This document shows positions 1 through 7,176 of a DNA stretch of 25,955 bases, piece by piece (within the stretch, counting starts at the first letter, position 1; each line of letters starts with the position of its first letter). The notes under the pieces were generated by a model that was not told the origin of the DNA, searched no databases, and worked only from the letters and a program-made list of their open reading frames with translations. The position numbers and the translations under genes were made by a program. The stretch comes from an uncultured Oscillospiraceae bacterium. Lineage in GTDB: Bacteria; Bacillota; Clostridia; Oscillospirales; Oscillospiraceae. The stretch spans positions 1 to 25,955 of the forward strand of contig CAJUCA010000044.1 in NCBI GenBank assembly GCA_910585265.1, read 5' to 3'.

Positions 1-84
1 CGGTACATAGACAACCACACAAGAACCCCAGCGAGAGGAAAACTCCCGCTGGGGTCGGTGCGTCTGTGTACCGGCTTCTTTTTT
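1..84 (+). terminator. Nested hairpin followed by T-run
   Basis: An inner stem pairs CCCCAGCG at 26-33 with CGCTGGGG at 47-54. An outer 12-bp stem pairs 1-12 with 62-73 with one G-U wobble, and a T-rich run follows (76-84). This fits an intrinsic terminator for a gene left of the window reading rightwards. Its position just before mobilisation genes means it could also be part of an oriT fold. Terminator is the simpler reading. Confidence 0.55.
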
Positions 85-113
85 GCCCCTGACAACTGAA
101 TGACCGTCCGAAA

Positions 114-371
114 GTGATAATTGCGCCAAGACCTCCCGCCACAGGGAGTAAGCGAGACAACGCCGCCGAAAGGGGGGCGGAGCATTCCCGGATAGAACGG
201 CAGCTTATCCAACGCTCCATAGAAAGAAGCCACCGAACGACAGCCCGCCACCCTGTCTTGTGGGGTAGCGAGCATAGCTTTTGTGTTGCCGGGGGCACCC
301 CAAAAGCGGGCGGCGCTTTGCGCCGAAAGGGGTTCCACCCCTATCACCCCGGCCAGAAAGGAGCGGATCAA
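114..371 (+). other. Candidate oriT / mob leader region (serine-recombinase element)
   Basis: This GC-rich stretch precedes mobC. An open frame crosses it in phase with mobC, but it looks non-coding because the good ribosome site is at 355-362 and the recognisable protein begins at 372. It holds compact inverted repeats: CGGCGC/GCGCCG around TTT at 311-325 and AGGGG/CCCCT at 328-342. MobC and MOBP relaxases usually act at an oriT immediately upstream of their genes, so an oriT here is inferred from position and hairpins. No nic site was identified. Confidence 0.4.
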
Positions 372-677
372 ATGACCGACAGAAAGAGAACGACAGCCAT
401 CCAGGTACGGGTGACTGAGCAGGAAAAGCGGAAACTGGAACGACAGGCCAAGCGGTGCGGCCTGTCCCTGTCCGGGTATCTCCGGCGGGTGGGTGCTGGG
501 AAGTCTGCGGCGGCGTTCCCCCGCCAGCGATTCCAGACCCTCTATCAGCAGGTCAATGTCCTGCGGGGTAACCTCACCACTCAGCCCATGGAGCGGACAG
601 CGGCCCAACTGGACGAATTGGCGGGGCTGATTCTGACGGCCTACACCAGCGGAGATGTAGACGATGGCGACAACTAA
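372..677 (+). CDS. mobC: MobC-like relaxosome accessory protein
   Basis: 101 aa. The N-terminal third (IQVRVTEQEKRKLERQAKR, then GLSLSGYLRRVG) has the ribbon-helix-helix pattern of bacterial mobilisation proteins of the MobC type. The C-terminal half (QRFQTLYQQVNVLRGNL, AAQLDELAGLIL) matches the conserved MobC tail. Such proteins bind oriT and help the relaxase open the nick region. The ATG at 372 is chosen because GAAAGGAG lies just upstream and the domain starts there; a longer in-frame start at 114 would add about 86 residues with no family match. Its 3' end overlaps the relaxase gene by 14 bp, so the two are likely translationally coupled. Family assignment is strong; the exact oriT partner is inferred. 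Confidence 0.85.
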   Translation: MTDRKRTTAIQVRVTEQEKRKLERQAKRCGLSLSGYLRRVGAGKSAAAFPRQRFQTLYQQVNVLRGNLTTQPMERTAAQLDELAGLILTAYTSGDVDDGDN

Positions 678-2046
678 AATCTGGCCTGTCAAGGACAGTC
701 TGGCCCGTGTAGTGGACTACGCCCAAAACCCGGATAAGACCATTTACTCGGATTTGCAAAATGTTCTCCACTATGCCGCCAACGAGGAAAAGACCGTTGA
801 GGGCGAGGAACGGGCCATGTTCGTCACCGGCGTAAACTGCAACCGGGACACCGCTTTCCAGGAAATGCAGGTGGTAAAGGAGCGGTTTGGCAAGACGGGC
901 GGTAACGTGGCCTATCACGCTTACCAAAGTTTCAAACCCGGTGAGGTCACCCCGGAGCTGTGCCACCAGCTCGGGGTGGAGTTGGCAAAGCGGATGTGGG
1001 GGGACGAGTATCAGGTACTTGTCGCCACCCACTTCAACACCGGCACCTATCACAATCACTTTGTCGTTAATTCCGTGGGCTTGTGGGACGGCAGGAAATT
1101 CAACTGTGGCAAACGGGCCTACTATCAGTTTCGCCAGCTATCGGACGATTTATGCAGGGAATACCAGCTTTCCACCATCAAAAATCCAAAAGGGAAAACG
1201 CCCCGAAGCATTTACTTTGCTGAAAAGAGGGGCGAGCCCACCAAATACAACCTGGTGCGGGAAGCCCTGGACGCCGCTCTCAAGGTCAGCGTGGACGGGA
1301 ACGACCTGCGGAAAGCCCTCCGGGAGCAGGGGTATGAGCTGAACGCCAACCCCGCCCACAAATACGCCACCCTGCGGCGGATCGGGAGCAAAAAGGCGGT
1401 TCGGCTGTACCGGCTGGGAGAGGAGTACGACCTCCCGGCCCTCCGGGAACGTATTAAGGAAAACCGCCAGCGGTACGCCTATGACCTGGGCTATCAGCGG
1501 TACAAGCCTGTCCACATCCAGCGGCCACAGCCCAGGCGCTTACGGTTAAAAGGCTCTTTCAGCACAGTGAAGAAGATTGGTGGTTTCCGGGGCCTGTATC
1601 TCCACTACTGCTACTGCCTGGGCATCCTGCCGAAAGGGAGCAGCCACCGTCCGCTCTCCCCGGAGCTGCGGGAGGAATGCCGCCGCCTGGACGCCATCAG
1701 CCGACAGACGCAGTTGATCTGCCGGGAAAAGTTGGACACCCGGCAGGACGTTGAGGACTTCATCAGCGGGAAACAGGCCGAAATAAAGGAACTGGGAGCC
1801 ACCCGCCAGAAGTGCTATAACCGCTTGCGCCGCTGTGATGATGGGACGGAGATCGTCCAAATCAAGGCTCAGCGTGACCGGCTGACGGCGGCGATGGCCG
1901 TTTGCCGAAGGGACGTCAAAACCGCTGAAGGCATACTCTCCCGGAGCGATAGGCTGAAAGAGAATTTGAAGCTGGAACAGGAGATGCAGGCCCAGCGCAT
2001 GGACCGCACTCAGGATAAGCACAGAGGAAGGAGCATTGTCAAATGA
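664..2046 (+). CDS. MOBP-type relaxase (Tn1549-like mobilisation nuclease)
   Basis: 460 aa, about the length of Tn1549-type relaxases. It would nick oriT and carry the transferred strand covalently on a tyrosine. The N-terminal segment TTKIWPVKDSLARVVDYAQNP is typical of this group and Tyr19 is the likely nucleophile. The metal-binding histidines sit at H85 (YHAYQSF) and in the HUH-like motif THFNTGTYHNHF, with H123, H130 and H132. The C-terminal part (about 330-460) is charged, helical and probably coiled-coil, with no clear domain. The ATG at 664 follows GGAGATG and overlaps mobC; the stop overlaps the next start as ATGA. No truncation or frameshift is seen. It belongs to a different family from the two MobL-type relaxases further right. 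Confidence 0.9.
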   Translation: MATTKIWPVKDSLARVVDYAQNPDKTIYSDLQNVLHYAANEEKTVEGEERAMFVTGVNCNRDTAFQEMQVVKERFGKTGGNVAYHAYQSFKPGEVTPELCHQLGVELAKRMWGDEYQVLVATHFNTGTYHNHFVVNSVGLWDGRKFNCGKRAYYQFRQLSDDLCREYQLSTIKNPKGKTPRSIYFAEKRGEPTKYNLVREALDAALKVSVDGNDLRKALREQGYELNANPAHKYATLRRIGSKKAVRLYRLGEEYDLPALRERIKENRQRYAYDLGYQRYKPVHIQRPQPRRLRLKGSFSTVKKIGGFRGLYLHYCYCLGILPKGSSHRPLSPELREECRRLDAISRQTQLICREKLDTRQDVEDFISGKQAEIKELGATRQKCYNRLRRCDDGTEIVQIKAQRDRLTAAMAVCRRDVKTAEGILSRSDRLKENLKLEQEMQAQRMDRTQDKHRGRSIVK

Positions 2047-2312
2047 GCGCATTTCAGATTGAATTGACTGAAAAAGAATGGGAAATTCTTGAGGAAGTAT
2101 GGGCCAATGTAGAACAGGAAATCGCCTATCTCGCTACTTTGAGCCAGGAACAGCGCCTTGCATGGTTCCGGGAGCATCAGTATCCCCGCCCCATCAGTTT
2201 TGAGCGGGAGATTGGCGGCACCGTCTACACCGTCAACGCCCATTTTAGTGAGGACGCTGAAACCGCAGACGGAAAAGTAAATCGCATTCTCAACCAAAAT
2301 ATCACACTGTAA
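2043..2312 (+). CDS. tnpW: TnpW-like transposon-encoded small protein
   Basis: 89 aa. The start overlaps the relaxase stop (ATGA at 2043-2046), which points to coupled translation. Residues about 50-85 (FEREIGGTVYTVNAHFSEDA, then KVNRIL) match the TnpW pattern: a short beta segment with I-G-x-T-x-Y-x-V followed by an F-S-E stretch and a helix. TnpW proteins occur in Tn4451/Tn1549-type elements next to the recombinase; their function is not established. The first 45 residues are an acidic amphipathic helical region (LTEKEWEILEEVWANVEQEI) that the shortest family members seem to lack. The family call is from memory of the motif and moderately firm. Confidence 0.7.
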   Translation: MSAFQIELTEKEWEILEEVWANVEQEIAYLATLSQEQRLAWFREHQYPRPISFEREIGGTVYTVNAHFSEDAETADGKVNRILNQNITL

Positions 2313-2316
2313 AGTG

Positions 2317-2376
2317 TTGAAGTCTTGCGCCGGATGTGGTATGATAAGTTTACCCTGCAATTCATATCACATCCGG
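2317..2376 (+). promoter_or_regulatory. Recombinase promoter overlapped by inverted repeat
   Basis: A -35 TTGAAG at 2317-2322 and a -10 TATGAT at 2340-2345 are separated by exactly 17 bp. A 15-bp inverted repeat (2330-2344 and 2362-2376, one wobble mismatch) covers the -10 and the likely transcription start. The layout suggests that the recombinase has its own promoter and that a dimeric repressor could bind there. In RNA the repeat could form a stem just before the ribosome site at 2381-2389. Confidence 0.6.
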
Positions 2377-2395
2377 TTGCGGAAAGGAGCGCATT

Positions 2396-4072
2396 TTGAA
2401 GAAAAAGCAGCCAAATAATCAGAGAATTACAGCATTATACGCCAGATTGTCCCGTGACGATGAGAAAGAAGGTATCTCCGGCAGCATTCAGAATCAAAAG
2501 GCCATTTTGGAGAAGTTCGCCAGTGATAACCACCTGCCAAACCCAAGATTTTTCTTTGATGACGGCTACTCAGGCGTTTCGTTCACAAGACCGGCCTTTA
2601 TGGAAATCATGGAACTGGCCGAACAGGGGCTTGTGGCAAACCTCGTTGTGAAAGACCACTCCCGCCTGGGCCGGAACCGTCTTGTGGTGGGCCAACTGCT
2701 TGAAGAAGATTTTGTGCGGTTGAACGTGCGGTACATCGCTATCATGGACAACATCGACACCGCTAACGGTGTGAGCGACATCGTGCCCATGCAAGACCTC
2801 TTTAATGAATGGCACGCAAAAAATACGAGTGATAAGGTACGGAGGGTCATGCAGAGCCGTGGCAACGCCGGGATACCTTTGACCACGAACACTCCCTTTG
2901 GCTATAAGAAAGATCCAGAGGACAAGAACAAGTGGATTGTGGATGAACCGGCAGCGGAGGTAGTACAACAGATTTTCCGAATGAGCGTGTCTGGCCTGGG
3001 GCCTACTCAAATCGCCAAGAAACTGCGCTCTGAGGGCGTATTGACCCCCAGCGAGTATCTTCACAGCATTGGCGTAAACTGCCCCGTTAAGCCTCCTGTG
3101 TACCCGCACAACTGGTGTTCTTCCACCGTGGCCGCTATTCTGGACAGACAGGAGTACACCGGCGACACGGTGAATTTCCGCTCGTTCAGACAATCCTTTA
3201 AGCTGAAAAAGCGACTGGACAAGCCCCAGGAGGAATGGAAGATCTTTCCTGACACTCACCCCGCCATCATTGACCGGGAAACCTTTGCCCTCGTTCAAAA
3301 TCTCCGCCAACACCGCCGCAGACCAGATCGTACCGGCATCGTGAGTATGTTTTCTGGCTTGCTCTACTGCGCCGACTGTGGTGAGAAGCTGTATTACAGC
3401 AGCACCAATAACTATAAGCGAGAGGGAGCATTCTTCTTCTGTTCCAGCTATCGCAAAAATTCCAGTGTATGTTCCGCCCACTATATTCGGGAACGTACAG
3501 TGGAACAGTTGGTGTTAGAGGGCCTGCAAAGGCTGTTGTGGTATATCCAGGTCTATGAAAGGCGGTTTGCTCAAGAGCAGATGGAGCGGTTTGGCCTGCA
3601 AGAGAAAAAGGAGTTGACCGCCAGGGGCCGGAAGTTGGACAAGGCCAAACAGCGGGTGGTGGAGATTGACCAGCTTATCCAGAAAAGCTATGAGGACATG
3701 AACAAGGGCTTGCTGTCCGAGGAACGCTTCGCCACGTTGTCCGTATCGCTGGAAACCGAGCAGAAGCAGTTGAAAGCGGCTATCCCAGAGATGGAAGCCA
3801 GCCTGGATACCACCACAAACAAGGCCGCTGACTTGCAGCGGTTCATTGAGCGGGCCAGACAGGTGACCCGGCTGACGGAGTTGACGCCTGAGATCGTCCA
3901 TGAGTTCATTGAAAAAATCGTGGTGTCCAAACCCGACAAGGTAGACGGCAAACGGCACCAGCGGGTGGATATCCACTACAACACTATTGGCCTGTGGTGT
4001 GCCCCTCCCCCGCAAGAAATGGAGAAGCTGTTCCAGGAACACCTTGCAGGCCAGCGCAAAAAGACGGCGTAG
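2396..4072 (+). CDS. Large serine recombinase (TnpX/TndX-like)
   Basis: 558 aa, typical for the large serine recombinases that excise and insert Tn4451/Tn5397/Tn1549-relative elements. The resolvase domain spans about 10-155: ALYARLSRDD carries the likely catalytic Ser19, and the conserved arginine-rich active site is in DHSRLGRNR. A recombinase domain follows (about 165-300), then a zinc-ribbon with CADCGEKL and CSSYRKNSSVC, a coiled-coil stretch (about 395-490) and a DUF4368-like tail ending VDIHYNTIGLW. The start is TTG at 2396, because GGAAAGGAGC sits 6-7 bp upstream and no ATG is nearby in frame. It appears intact. Genes of this type normally lie at one end of their element, so the right border should be between here and the RHH gene at 4214. 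Confidence 0.92.
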   Translation: MKKKQPNNQRITALYARLSRDDEKEGISGSIQNQKAILEKFASDNHLPNPRFFFDDGYSGVSFTRPAFMEIMELAEQGLVANLVVKDHSRLGRNRLVVGQLLEEDFVRLNVRYIAIMDNIDTANGVSDIVPMQDLFNEWHAKNTSDKVRRVMQSRGNAGIPLTTNTPFGYKKDPEDKNKWIVDEPAAEVVQQIFRMSVSGLGPTQIAKKLRSEGVLTPSEYLHSIGVNCPVKPPVYPHNWCSSTVAAILDRQEYTGDTVNFRSFRQSFKLKKRLDKPQEEWKIFPDTHPAIIDRETFALVQNLRQHRRRPDRTGIVSMFSGLLYCADCGEKLYYSSTNNYKREGAFFFCSSYRKNSSVCSAHYIRERTVEQLVLEGLQRLLWYIQVYERRFAQEQMERFGLQEKKELTARGRKLDKAKQRVVEIDQLIQKSYEDMNKGLLSEERFATLSVSLETEQKQLKAAIPEMEASLDTTTNKAADLQRFIERARQVTRLTELTPEIVHEFIEKIVVSKPDKVDGKRHQRVDIHYNTIGLWCAPPPQEMEKLFQEHLAGQRKKTA

Positions 4073-4121
4073 CCATAGCTACACCGTCCCAATAGACAGA
4101 ATTTCTTTACAGGTTAGCCGG

Positions 4122-4154
4122 AAGGCCGACACTTCTTTACGGAGTGTCGGCCTT
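4122..4154. terminator. Perfect 12-bp inverted repeat after the recombinase
   Basis: AAGGCCGACACT (4122-4133) pairs exactly with AGTGTCGGCCTT (4143-4154) around a 9-nt loop. It lies 49 bp after the recombinase stop, where a terminator is expected, but the downstream T content is modest. It may serve as a terminator in both directions or mark the element end. Confidence 0.6.
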
Positions 4155-4198
4155 GTCTGCACTCTTTCATTCCTATTTGTGCAGACCGCTTGGCGGTC
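4155..4198. repeat. Inverted repeats before the module A RHH gene
   Basis: GACCGC (4184-4189) and GCGGTC (4193-4198) form a tight hairpin with a 3-nt loop. GTCTGC (4155-4160) and GCAGAC (4181-4186) could pair around it as a competing stem. Short hairpins like these are common at oriT sites and at RHH operators. The right end of the serine-recombinase element should also fall here. None of these roles is proven. Confidence 0.4.
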
Positions 4199-4213
4199 GG
4201 CATGGTGATTAAT

Positions 4214-4639
4214 ATGAGCACAGAAAACAAAGACCGACTGGCCCTGCGCATGGGGCCGGACACCAAACGAAAAATCGACCAGTGGTATAAGGCGGCGGGC
4301 TGCCGCAGTAAGAACCAGTTCGTGGAGCGGGCTGTGAATTTCTACGTGGATCACTTGGCCGTCCAAGATGACAGCGGTACTCTGCCCAGGGCGGTGCTCT
4401 CATCCCTGGACGGCAGGCTGGGAATGTTTGAGGACAGGCTTGCCTCCCTGCTGTACAAGCACTCGGTGGAATTGGACATGGTCATGGGCCTTCTGGCGGA
4501 CGCCTATGAACTCACCGAAGAAGAAATGCGCCGCCGCAGGGCGGACAGTGTACGCAACGTCAAGGGCACAAATGGACGGCTGTCCTTCGAACAAAAGGTT
4601 CGCTCGGCAGATGAGACGGAGGACGAATGGCCCGACTGA
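4214..4639 (+). CDS. Ribbon-helix-helix mobilisation accessory protein, module A
   Basis: 141 aa from the ATG at 4214. The N-terminal 50 residues (DRLALRMGPDTKRKIDQWY, then SKNQFVERAVNFYVDHL) have the RHH pattern: a basic strand followed by two helices. The rest is helical (LGMFEDRLASLLYKHSVELD). It aligns along most of its length with the RHH protein at 21803, and that alignment sets the start at 4214 rather than in-frame TTG 4190 or ATG 4202. No strong ribosome site is present, unlike the module B copy, possibly because the neighbouring serine-recombinase element inserted immediately upstream. It overlaps the relaxase start by 13 bp. The likely role is binding oriT and recruiting the MobL-type relaxase, with autoregulation possible. 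Confidence 0.75.
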   Translation: MSTENKDRLALRMGPDTKRKIDQWYKAAGCRSKNQFVERAVNFYVDHLAVQDDSGTLPRAVLSSLDGRLGMFEDRLASLLYKHSVELDMVMGLLADAYELTEEEMRRRRADSVRNVKGTNGRLSFEQKVRSADETEDEWPD

Positions 4640-6549
4640 TCCTCAAAAGTCCGTACATCAAGGGCGGCGCACGGGCAGTCCATTACGCAAAGTACATCGG
4701 CACACGTGAACGGGTGGAACTTGTCCCTGATGGACGTCCTGCCACGAAAAAGCAGGAGCAGCTCATCGCCAGTCTGGTGAAAGATTTTCCTGGTGTAAAA
4801 AAGCTCTCGGAGTACAGCGAGTACCATAACAGCCCTACCAAGGTCAACGCCTCCACGTTCATCGCACAAGCTCTGGAGGATAACTGGTCTGACGCTCAGC
4901 AGAGCGATATCTATGCAGAGTACATCGCTACCCGTCCTCGAGTGGAACGCTTTGGTAGCCACGGTCTGTTCGGCGATGAGGACTATGTGGATCTGAAAAA
5001 TGTGACGACGGAGTTGCAGAACTGCGAGAAAAATGTGTGGACGCACATCGTCTCGCTCAAGCGGGAGGATGCTGTGCGGCTGGAATACAACAATGCTAAA
5101 TCATGGCGGAATTTGCTTCGCACACACCGCAACGATATCGCCGCCGCGATGAACATTCCACCCAATGACTTCCGCTGGTATGCTGCGTTCCATGACGAGG
5201 GAGATCATCCCCACATCCACATGATGGCGTGGTCTGCCGGGGATGCGCCGGGGTATCTGAGCAAGATTGGTATCCAGGATATCAAGTCCGCGCTGACCAA
5301 CGATATCTTCCGGCAGGAGATGCTCCATGTCTATGAGCAGAAAAGTCAGTCCAGAGATGAGCTGGTGGCAGAAGCCCGCCGCACCATGCTGGAGCTGGCT
5401 GACCAAATGAAGCATGGCATTTGCGAACACCCGGAGGCGGAGCAGCTGATGCTGACGCTGGCCCAGGAACTGAAACATTTAAAAGGTAAAAAGCAATACG
5501 GATATCTGCCCAAACGTGTGAAAAAACTGGTGGACGAAATCGTGGATCAGATGGCTCGGCTGTCCTCTGTAAAAAAGTGCTACGAGAAGTGGCTGGAACT
5601 CCAGCAGGAGGTAAACGGGTTCTACTCAGACAAGCCCATGGAGCGCACACCGCTGTCCCAACAGAAAGAATTCCGGGCCATCCACAATGCTGTTGTCCAG
5701 GCAGCAGTTCAGATGGGACAGCTCACCTTCGAGGACAAGGGCATGGGAGAAAATGATGAGCCGGATGATGCGATTTGGGACAATGCTGCATTTCAGCAAT
5801 TATGGACAGTGATTCGCGATGATAGTTTTCCGCTGGATTTGCGTGACAAAGGGGTTGCCCGCCTCCATTTAAAAGCTGAGGACGGTGATCACTATGCCCA
5901 ACTCCTGCTGGGCAGGTTGTATCGGGACGGCCCTCTGCTGACTCCAGACTGGGTGGAGACGCGATACTGGTTCAAGCAGGCGGCGCAAAGTCTGCCAGAC
6001 GCACAGTATGCGCTTGGGAAATTGCTGCTGTCCGATGATGTGGAAGTCCATGACCGAGAGCAGGGCCTCCGCTGGTTGACCCAGGCCGCTGAAAATGGGC
6101 ACGAGTACGCCGCATATCGCTTGAGTAAGGAGTTGCTCATAGCTCGGAACATAGCGGATGCGCTACCTTGGCTTATGGTATCGGCGGAGGCAGGCAATCC
6201 CTGCGCCGAATACCTGTTGGGCAAACTGTACTGGGAGGGGGAGTATATTCCCCAGGATACGGAACAGGCTGTCTACTGGCTGACCAAGGCGGTGGAGCAG
6301 GGCCACCCCTATGCCCAAATCCTGTTGGAGCGACAGGATAGTTCTTCTCTGCCCTCCGCCATTCTGGCGGTCAACAGCCTGCTCCATTCGATAGGGCGCA
6401 TCTTCCAAGACAACGCCCGCGTCATAGACGGAACCCATTGCCAGCACACTGACCGCAAACTGCGGCGCAGAATCCAGGAAAAGAAAATCGCCATGGGCCA
6501 CAAGCCGGATGACCACGAGGATCAAGGTTACATCGGCCCAGCTATGTGA
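4627..6549 (+). CDS. MobL-type relaxase with C-terminal Sel1 repeats, module A
   Basis: 640 aa. The N-terminal relaxase domain starts MARLILKSPYIKGG and carries the histidine cluster HDEGDHPHIHMM (H189, H194, H196, H198), the metal site of HUH nucleases. A basic linker (KGKKQYGYLPK) follows. Residues about 420-580 hold four or so Sel1-type repeats (A-x-x-LGxLYxxG...A-xxWxxxAAexGh patterns). The last 22 residues (KKIAMGHKPDDHEDQGYIGP) are nearly identical in the module B copy and are a hallmark of this family. Expected function: nicking oriT for mobilisation in trans by a conjugative element. Sel1 repeats suggest a protein-protein contact, perhaps with a coupling protein; this is inference. 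The start overlaps the RHH gene and no defect is seen. Confidence 0.9.
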   Translation: MARLILKSPYIKGGARAVHYAKYIGTRERVELVPDGRPATKKQEQLIASLVKDFPGVKKLSEYSEYHNSPTKVNASTFIAQALEDNWSDAQQSDIYAEYIATRPRVERFGSHGLFGDEDYVDLKNVTTELQNCEKNVWTHIVSLKREDAVRLEYNNAKSWRNLLRTHRNDIAAAMNIPPNDFRWYAAFHDEGDHPHIHMMAWSAGDAPGYLSKIGIQDIKSALTNDIFRQEMLHVYEQKSQSRDELVAEARRTMLELADQMKHGICEHPEAEQLMLTLAQELKHLKGKKQYGYLPKRVKKLVDEIVDQMARLSSVKKCYEKWLELQQEVNGFYSDKPMERTPLSQQKEFRAIHNAVVQAAVQMGQLTFEDKGMGENDEPDDAIWDNAAFQQLWTVIRDDSFPLDLRDKGVARLHLKAEDGDHYAQLLLGRLYRDGPLLTPDWVETRYWFKQAAQSLPDAQYALGKLLLSDDVEVHDREQGLRWLTQAAENGHEYAAYRLSKELLIARNIADALPWLMVSAEAGNPCAEYLLGKLYWEGEYIPQDTEQAVYWLTKAVEQGHPYAQILLERQDSSSLPSAILAVNSLLHSIGRIFQDNARVIDGTHCQHTDRKLRRRIQEKKIAMGHKPDDHEDQGYIGPAM

Positions 6550-6652
6550 CCCTGCCCAAAATTTGTGCCGCCAGAATCAAAAGCAGGTCTGCCGACAGGA
6601 ATGCCACCCCAGTTGTTTCCCCAATGTTGGCCGCTGTGAAGCGATTTGTGCA

Positions 6653-6729
6653 CATCCTGCGGGGTGGGTGGCATCCGTATCCCTCCCAGCGGATAAAACG
6701 CGGTATCGGCCCCTGTGTGCGCCGCCGTG
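6653..6729 (+). repeat. 77-bp block shared with module B, candidate oriT (copy A)
   Basis: It aligns without gaps to 21405-21481 at roughly 70% by eye. Identical stretches include CATCCTGCGG, TGGCATCCGTA, CGCGGT and GGCCCC, followed by GTGTG. It is non-coding in both places and lies beside mobilisation genes, but in A it is after the relaxase and in B before the RHH gene. A position-independent, conserved non-coding block fits an oriT best. A shared regulatory RNA or protein-binding site is the alternative. Confidence 0.5.
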
Positions 6730-6740
6730 ACCGGGTATGG

Positions 6741-6876
6741 ATTGCACCACTGTCTTCAAAGAGAAGGACGGCCTCCGCAGGCAAAAAAGATATGTCTGGA
6801 TTGATAATTCTTCCTGTTTGCCGTGGATATCCCCGCCAGCCTGTGGTATGGTGTGTCGCTACAGGAGGCGAGAGCA
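6741..6876 (+). promoter_or_regulatory. Conserved leader of the DUF6809-like gene, module A
   Basis: From ATTGCACCAC to the ATG, the 139 bp (to 6879) have exactly the same length as 24026-24164 and align without gaps; the last 86 bp are especially close. Within it an extended -10 (TG-G-TATGGT, hexamer 6847-6852) is conserved, giving an RNA that would start about 18 nt before the ATG, followed by AGGAGG at 6863-6868. The -35 is weak (TGGATA, 6824-6829). The rest of the 327-bp gap 6550-6876 holds the 77-bp block and a post-relaxase tail similar to module B. Confidence 0.6.
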
Positions 6877-7173
6877 ATGAGAAAAACTTTGGAAGATTTC
6901 TACTACGGCAACATCACCCCCAACGCACAGGACATGGCGCCTAATTCAGAGCTGAAGCGGGCGGTGGATCGTGTCGCCCGCTTCGAAAACCAACTCACAG
7001 AGCAGTTGGACGAGGCCGGACAGACGGTGCTGGCAAAACTCGTCGAATCACAGCACGAGATCGACAGCATCACAGCGCTGGAGCACTTCATTCTGGGCTT
7101 CCGGCTGGGCATCAGGATAATGGCTGAATGCATGGATGAAAATGACGGTGACATTCGAAATGGAGGTGCATAG
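6877..7173 (+). CDS. DUF6809-like small protein, module A
   Basis: 98 aa. It begins MRKTLEDFYYGNITPNAQDM and continues with a charged helix (SELKRAVDRVARFENQL) and a second helical region (LEHFILGFRLGIRIMAECM). This is the pattern I associate with DUF6809, small proteins common in Firmicutes mobile elements with no known function. The ATG at 6877 has AGGAGG 8 bp upstream and matches the start of the module B copy. It sits 3 bp before the integrase gene and has its own conserved promoter, so it probably heads an int operon. By position it might act as an excision factor or int regulator, but no HTH is visible. Confidence 0.75.
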   Translation: MRKTLEDFYYGNITPNAQDMAPNSELKRAVDRVARFENQLTEQLDEAGQTVLAKLVESQHEIDSITALEHFILGFRLGIRIMAECMDENDGDIRNGGA

Positions 7174-7176
7174 CAA

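Noticed and set aside
6509..6944. Plus-strand frames of 73 and 132 aa after the module A relaxase
   Set aside because: They cover the 77-bp block and conserved leader, which align at DNA level with module B without frame conservation, and have no ribosome sites.
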